NCBI GenBank assembly: GCA_017558175.1
Contig: JAFYWH010000153.1
Coordinates: 1 to 34,762 of the forward strand
Length of the DNA stretch: 34,762 nt
DNA from: Bacteroidaceae bacterium
Lineage (GTDB): Bacteria > Bacteroidota > Bacteroidia > Bacteroidales > Bacteroidaceae
Reading direction: 5' to 3'
A program made the position numbers and the translations under genes. Each line of letters starts with the position of its first letter. The first letter of the stretch is position 1. Shown here one piece after another: positions 31,744 to 34,762 of this stretch. The notes under the pieces were generated by a model. That model saw only the letters and a list, made by a program, of their open reading frames with translations. It was not told the origin of the DNA and ran no database searches.

Positions 31744-32875
31744 ATTTTCCACAGTACATGGTTTCATAATACTTCTGATAATCACCACTTGTCACATTGT
31801 CCATCCATTCCTGATTCTCCAAATACCAACGCACGGTTTTCTCGATACCTTCCTCAAACTGCAAGCTCGGTTCCCATCCCAATTCCTTCTGCAGCTTGGT
31901 GGAGTCGATGGCGTAACGGAGGTCGTGTCCGGCACGGTCGGTTACATAAGTGATTAATTCCAGTGAACTTCCTTCCGGATTACCCAAGATGCTGTCCACC
32001 GTCTTGATCATCACCTTAATCAAATCGATGTTTTTCCATTCGTTGAAACCACCGATGTTGTAGGTCTCGGCTGTCTTTCCTTTGTGGAAAATAAGGTCGA
32101 TGGCACGGGCATGGTCTTCCACATACAGCCAGTCGCGTACATTTTCCCCCTTGCCATACACGGGCAACGGCTTGCGGTGACGGATGTTGTTGATAAACAG
32201 CGGAATTAACTTTTCTGGGAACTGGTACGGACCATAGTTGTTCGAGCAGTTGGTCACGATGGTAGGCATGCCGTAAGTATCGTGGTAAGCACGTACGAAG
32301 TGGTCGCTACTGGCCTTCGCTGCCGAATACGGTGAGTGCGGATTATACTTGGTATCTTCGTAGAAGAAATCCTTGCCGTAGGCCAAGTGGTGCTCGCTGG
32401 ATGAGGCAGTAGTGGTGAACGGAGGCTCGATCCCTTCCGGGTGAGTCAGTTCGAGAGCTCCATACACCTCGTCGGTAGAGATGTGGTAGAAACGCTTACC
32501 TTCGTACTTCTCTGGAAGGCTTTCCCAATAAAGCTTAGCAGCCTGGAGCAAGGCCAATGTCCCCATTACATTGGTCTGAGCAAAGGTAAACGGATCCTTG
32601 ATGCTACGGTCTACATGGCTTTCTGCTGCCAGGTGGATAATGCCATCCACCTTTTCATTCTGCATCAGTTGGTAGAATGCCTCGAAATCACAAATGTCCA
32701 TTTTCACGAACTTGTAGTTCGGCTTGTTTTCGATGTCCTTCAAGTTGGCTAAGTTTCCGGCGTATGTCAACTTGTCCAAACAGATGACATTATATTCTGG
32801 ATACTTGTTTACGAACAGACGCACCACATGGCTTCCAATGAATCCAGCACCGCCAGTTATTACTATATTCTTCAT
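31742..32875 (-). CDS. rmlB: dTDP-glucose 4,6-dehydratase
   Basis: A 377-residue short-chain-dehydrogenase-fold enzyme that makes dTDP-4-keto-6-deoxyglucose for deoxysugars such as rhamnose. The NAD-binding GGAGFIGSH is at residues 7-15. STDEVYG carries the catalytic Asp-Glu, YSAAKASSDH the Tyr-x3-Lys pair, and NCSNNYGPYQFPEKLIP, GENVRDWLYVEDH and DRAGHDLRYAID follow. The ATG at 32873-32875 (MKNIVITGG) is chosen; a reading 43 residues longer would overlap ugd. It begins 13 bases after the ugd stop. The stop codon lies in a heptad repeat array. Confidence 0.96.
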   Translation of the reverse strand: MKNIVITGGAGFIGSHVVRLFVNKYPEYNVICLDKLTYAGNLANLKDIENKPNYKFVKMDICDFEAFYQLMQNEKVDGIIHLAAESHVDRSIKDPFTFAQTNVMGTLALLQAAKLYWESLPEKYEGKRFYHISTDEVYGALELTHPEGIEPPFTTTASSSEHHLAYGKDFFYEDTKYNPHSPYSAAKASSDHFVRAYHDTYGMPTIVTNCSNNYGPYQFPEKLIPLFINNIRHRKPLPVYGKGENVRDWLYVEDHARAIDLIFHKGKTAETYNIGGFNEWKNIDLIKVMIKTVDSILGNPEGSSLELITYVTDRAGHDLRYAIDSTKLQKELGWEPSLQFEEGIEKTVRWYLENQEWMDNVTSGDYQKYYETMYCGK

Positions 32876-32888
32876 AATATTAAATATC

Positions 32889-34214
32889 TTAATCTCTTCT
32901 AAATATATCCCGAGTATACACTTTCTCCTGCACATCATCCAACACACTGTCATAGCGGTTGGCAATAATGGCCTGACTCTGTTCCTTAAAGGTTTGGAGG
33001 TCATTCACTACCCGGCTGCCAAAGAATAGGCTGCCATCTGGAAGCGTCGGTTCGTAGATGATGACCGTAGCTCCTTTCGCCTTGATGCGTTTCATTACCC
33101 CCTGTATGGAGCTTTGGCGGAAATTGTCGCTGCCCGTTTTCATGGTCAGGCGGTAAACGCCCACTACTGGGATTTCTGATTTCTGATTTCTGATTTCTGA
33201 ATTATAATCATTATTCTCAGAATATCCATACCAACCGGCCAGTTTCAGTACCTGGTCTGCAATAAAATCCTTGCGGGTGCGGTTGCTTTCCACGATGGCG
33301 CTCATCATGTTCTGGGGTACCTGCTCGTAGTTGGCCAAGAGCTGCTTGGTGTCCTTCGGGAGGCAGTATCCACCATAACCGAACGAAGGATTGTTGTAGT
33401 GCGAGCCGATGCGTGGGTCCAGCCCTACGCCCTTGATGATGTCTTGCGTGCTCAGTCCCTTCATTTCGGCGTATGTGTCGAGTTCATTGAAGTAACTCAC
33501 GCGGAGTGCCAGGTAGGTGTTGGCGAACAACTTAACCGCTTCGGCTTCGGTCAGTCCCATGAACAACAAAGGGATGCCCTTTGTGAATGAAGAATGATGA
33601 ATGAAGAATGAAGAATTTTTCTCTTCTGCCATTTCAGATTCAGCATGACCTATGGCTCCTTCAACTAAGAGGTTGGCGAAGGTTCGAGCAGCTTTATCCA
33701 AACGTGCATCGCCTTCAGGTCGGCCTACGATGATGCGGCTGGGGTAGAGGTTGTCGTATAAAGCTTTGCTTTCGCGCAGGAATTCCGGAGAGAACAAGAT
33801 GTTTTCGCTACCGGTTTTCTGGCGGATAGCTTCGGTATATCCTACAGGGATGGTGCTTTTAATGACCATAATAGCCTCTGGATTGCATCTCATCACGGTG
33901 TCGATGACTTGTTCCACGGCCGAGGTGTCGAAGAAATTTTTTACTGGGTCGTAGTTGGTCGGTGCAGCAATTACCACAAAGTCGGCATCCCTATATGCGG
34001 CTTCTGCATCCAATGTTGCCGTCAGGTTCAACTCTTTTTCAGCCAAAAACTTTTCGATGTAGTCGTCCTGAATGGGGGAAATACGTCGGTTAATCATTTC
34101 TACCTTTTCAGGGACGATATCTACGGCCATCACCGGATGGTTCTGGCTCAATAAGGTGGCAATACTTAATCCTACATAGCCGGTGCCGGCAACTGCGATT
34201 TTTATTTCTTTCAT
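32889..34214 (-). CDS. ugd: UDP-glucose 6-dehydrogenase with two repeat-derived insertions
   Basis: A 441-residue NAD-dependent enzyme that oxidises UDP-glucose to UDP-glucuronate, a capsule precursor. The N-terminal Rossmann motif is [14 protein letters not shown]. The catalytic cysteine is in [19 protein letters not shown], and the linker helix [22 protein letters not shown] and the C-terminal UDP-binding domain are intact. It is about 50 residues longer than E. coli Ugd (388). Two extra segments correspond to 7-base tandem repeats: [10 protein letters not shown] (33585-33612) and [10 protein letters not shown] (33173-33200). Both keep the frame. The catalytic residues are not affected. A TACTTTTG -7 box lies at 34235-34242. 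It is the first gene of the ugd-rmlB pair. Confidence 0.95.
   Translation of the reverse strand: MKEIKIAVAGTGYVGLSIATLLSQNHPVMAVDIVPEKVEMINRRISPIQDDYIEKFLAEKELNLTATLDAEAAYRDADFVVIAAPTNYDPVKNFFDTSAVEQVIDTVMRCNPEAIMVIKSTIPVGYTEAIRQKTGSENILFSPEFLRESKALYDNLYPSRIIVGRPEGDARLDKAARTFANLLVEGAIGHAESEMAEEKNSSFFIHHSSFTKGIPLLFMGLTEAEAVKLFANTYLALRVSYFNELDTYAEMKGLSTQDIIKGVGLDPRIGSHYNNPSFGYGGYCLPKDTKQLLANYEQVPQNMMSAIVESNRTRKDFIADQVLKLAGWYGYSENNDYNSEIRNQKSEIPVVGVYRLTMKTGSDNFRQSSIQGVMKRIKAKGATVIIYEPTLPDGSLFFGSRVVNDLQTFKEQSQAIIANRYDSVLDDVQEKVYTRDIFRRD
33173..33200. repeat. Four tandem TTTCTGA heptads inside ugd
   Basis: TTTCTGA is repeated four times without change on the + strand. In ugd it is read as TCA GAA ATC AGA AAT CAG AAA TCA GAA ATC. 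Gain or loss of one unit would shift the reading frame. Confidence 0.9.
33585..33612. repeat. Four GAATGAW heptads inside ugd
   Basis: The + strand reads GAATGAA, GAATGAT, GAATGAA, GAATGAA, followed by GAATT. In ugd this encodes [10 protein letters not shown]. The unit is the reverse complement of the array at the rmlB end (31702-31743), with about 26 bases of shared sequence. Confidence 0.88.
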
Positions 34215-34234
34215 GGAGTCATTCTTTAATTGAA

Positions 34235-34242
34235 CAAAAGTA
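34235..34242 (-). promoter_or_regulatory. -7 box of the ugd-rmlB unit
   Basis: Read leftward, TACTTTTG matches TAnnTTTG, 20 bases before the ATG. No clear -33 box is seen at 19-21 bases. Confidence 0.5.
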
Positions 34243-34325
34243 GCTATTATTTTTATGTTGGAATTTTAAAAAGAGTTAAATCATGAGTATGGTATCTAAA
34301 AAAAAGGCTGCACTTTTTCCTACAG

Positions 34326-34535
34326 ATGGAGAATGTGCTGAAAGAAATGAACCAAGAGGAAGTAATAGAAGGTAGTGAAGCTACCCTGACGTGTATGAAA
34401 CACATCCTCAAGATGTTACGACTGATTGTCTACCGGATGGAAATGAATCGGATAGAGGAATGGAAGATCAAAGGAAAGATTTCTCCCAAGGAAGCGGTAC
34501 ACCGAAAAGCCCTTCTGAGAAAACGCTATCATTAG
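34326..34535 (+). CDS. Possible small hypothetical protein
   Basis: A 69-codon reading frame beginning MENVLKEMNQEEVIEGSEAT and ending KEAVHRKALLRKRYH. It is highly charged and largely helical, with no family recognised. There is no ribosome-binding site, and the upstream frame is closed by a TAA. The rest of 34215-34710 contains only AT-rich sequence and no other gene that I can support. It may be a real short protein or chance. Confidence 0.3.
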   Translation: MENVLKEMNQEEVIEGSEATLTCMKHILKMLRLIVYRMEMNRIEEWKIKGKISPKEAVHRKALLRKRYH

Positions 34536-34710
34536 GATGTGCCAATGCTTTCTTTTTGCTTATTTGTGGTTTTGTAAATACTTGAAAGCCAGGGTTGAAA
34601 TGTGGTGAAACTACCCGAATTTAACAGTGTTGCGGGGTTGGAAGCGATGTTTTAAATTTGTGTAAAACAAAACAATTATTAACCTTTTATCATTCAACTC
34701 TATTCGGATT

Positions 34711-34762
34711 ATGAAGAAGTTGCCAATAAAACGAACGTACTGTTCCTACTATGAGAATGTGA
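34711..34762 (+). CDS. Possible start of a gene running off the right edge
   Basis: An ATG (MKKLPIKRTYCSYYENV) opens a frame that stays open to the window end, 17 codons. A TTTG at 34657-34660 is followed after 19 bases by TAACCTTT (34680-34687), an imperfect -7 box. It is too short to identify. Confidence 0.25.
   Translation, partial: MKKLPIKRTYCSYYENV

Noticed and set aside
32876-33004. Extended N-terminus for rmlB beginning in ugd
   Set aside because: The extra 43 residues have no homology expectation, and the ATG at 32873-32875 gives the canonical MKNIVITGGAGFIGSH.
34283-34375. 30-codon frame MSMVSKKKAALF... with an A8 run that could be joined to the next frame by slippage
   Set aside because: It is short and has no recognisable product; the slippage idea rests only on a homopolymer.

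Overview
The window looks like chromosomal DNA from a member of the Bacteroidales (Bacteroidota, close to Bacteroides, Phocaeicola or Prevotella). Three things support this. Most transcription units are preceded by the phylum's promoter form (TTTG, 19-21 bases, TAnnTTTG) and not by an E. coli-type -35/-10. There are Bacteroidota-specific protein families: GLPGLI, TonB-dependent receptors with a carboxypeptidase-like N-terminal domain, DUF4250 and probably DUF4738. The DnaK and MutS2 sequences also fit. The organism is a menaquinone maker with a polysaccharide export apparatus. I see no phage, conjugative module, CRISPR array or transposase gene.

Layout. 1-2047: the 5' part of dnaK (leftward) with a sigma-54-like promoter, diverging from a small Lys/Glu/Ala-rich lipoprotein and a DUF4250 protein. 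2126-8729: a leftward menaquinone operon menI-menF-menD-menB-menC-menE. 8846-11299: an SLC13-type transporter and queH (rightward). 11375-14849: a GLPGLI protein and a large TonB-dependent-receptor-like barrel (leftward). 14850-15472: a gene-poor stretch with a 12-bp dyad, GTGTCAC repeats beside an AT-rich tract, and a 40-bp near-palindrome. 15473-17119: two tandem secreted esterases. 17399-17470: tRNA-Glu. 17752-19107: a stand-alone TrpB2-type enzyme. 19491-20057: a lipoprotein, convergent with sdaA across a 29-bp perfect inverted repeat that contains both stop codons. 21536-24049: mutS2. 24326-24413: tRNA-Ser. 24582-27747: a small winged-helix-like protein, a His-rich membrane protein and a TonB-dependent receptor. 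27872-34214: leftward polysaccharide genes, ugd-rmlB and then wza-wzz behind a terminator. The right end holds little that is recognisable.

Working together. The men genes cover chorismate to dihydroxynaphthoate except the MenH step. Ugd and RmlB make nucleotide sugars (UDP-glucuronate, and the dTDP-4-keto-6-deoxy intermediate). Wza and Wzz export the polymer and set its length. The His-rich protein and the following receptor look like an uptake pair, possibly for a metal.

The most distinctive feature is the load of small non-coding repeats. Two related families of REPIN-like elements (inverted pairs of short GC-rich hairpins, four copies each) lie between genes and inside the men operon. 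Some sit nested in other inverted repeats, and one forms the 3' end of menE. Separately, 7-base tandem repeats lie inside ugd (two arrays, in frame) and at the stop codon of rmlB. Because 7 is not a multiple of 3, the ugd arrays could act as a frameshift switch on capsule-precursor synthesis. All functional calls rest on reading the sequence and on family knowledge; no search was run.
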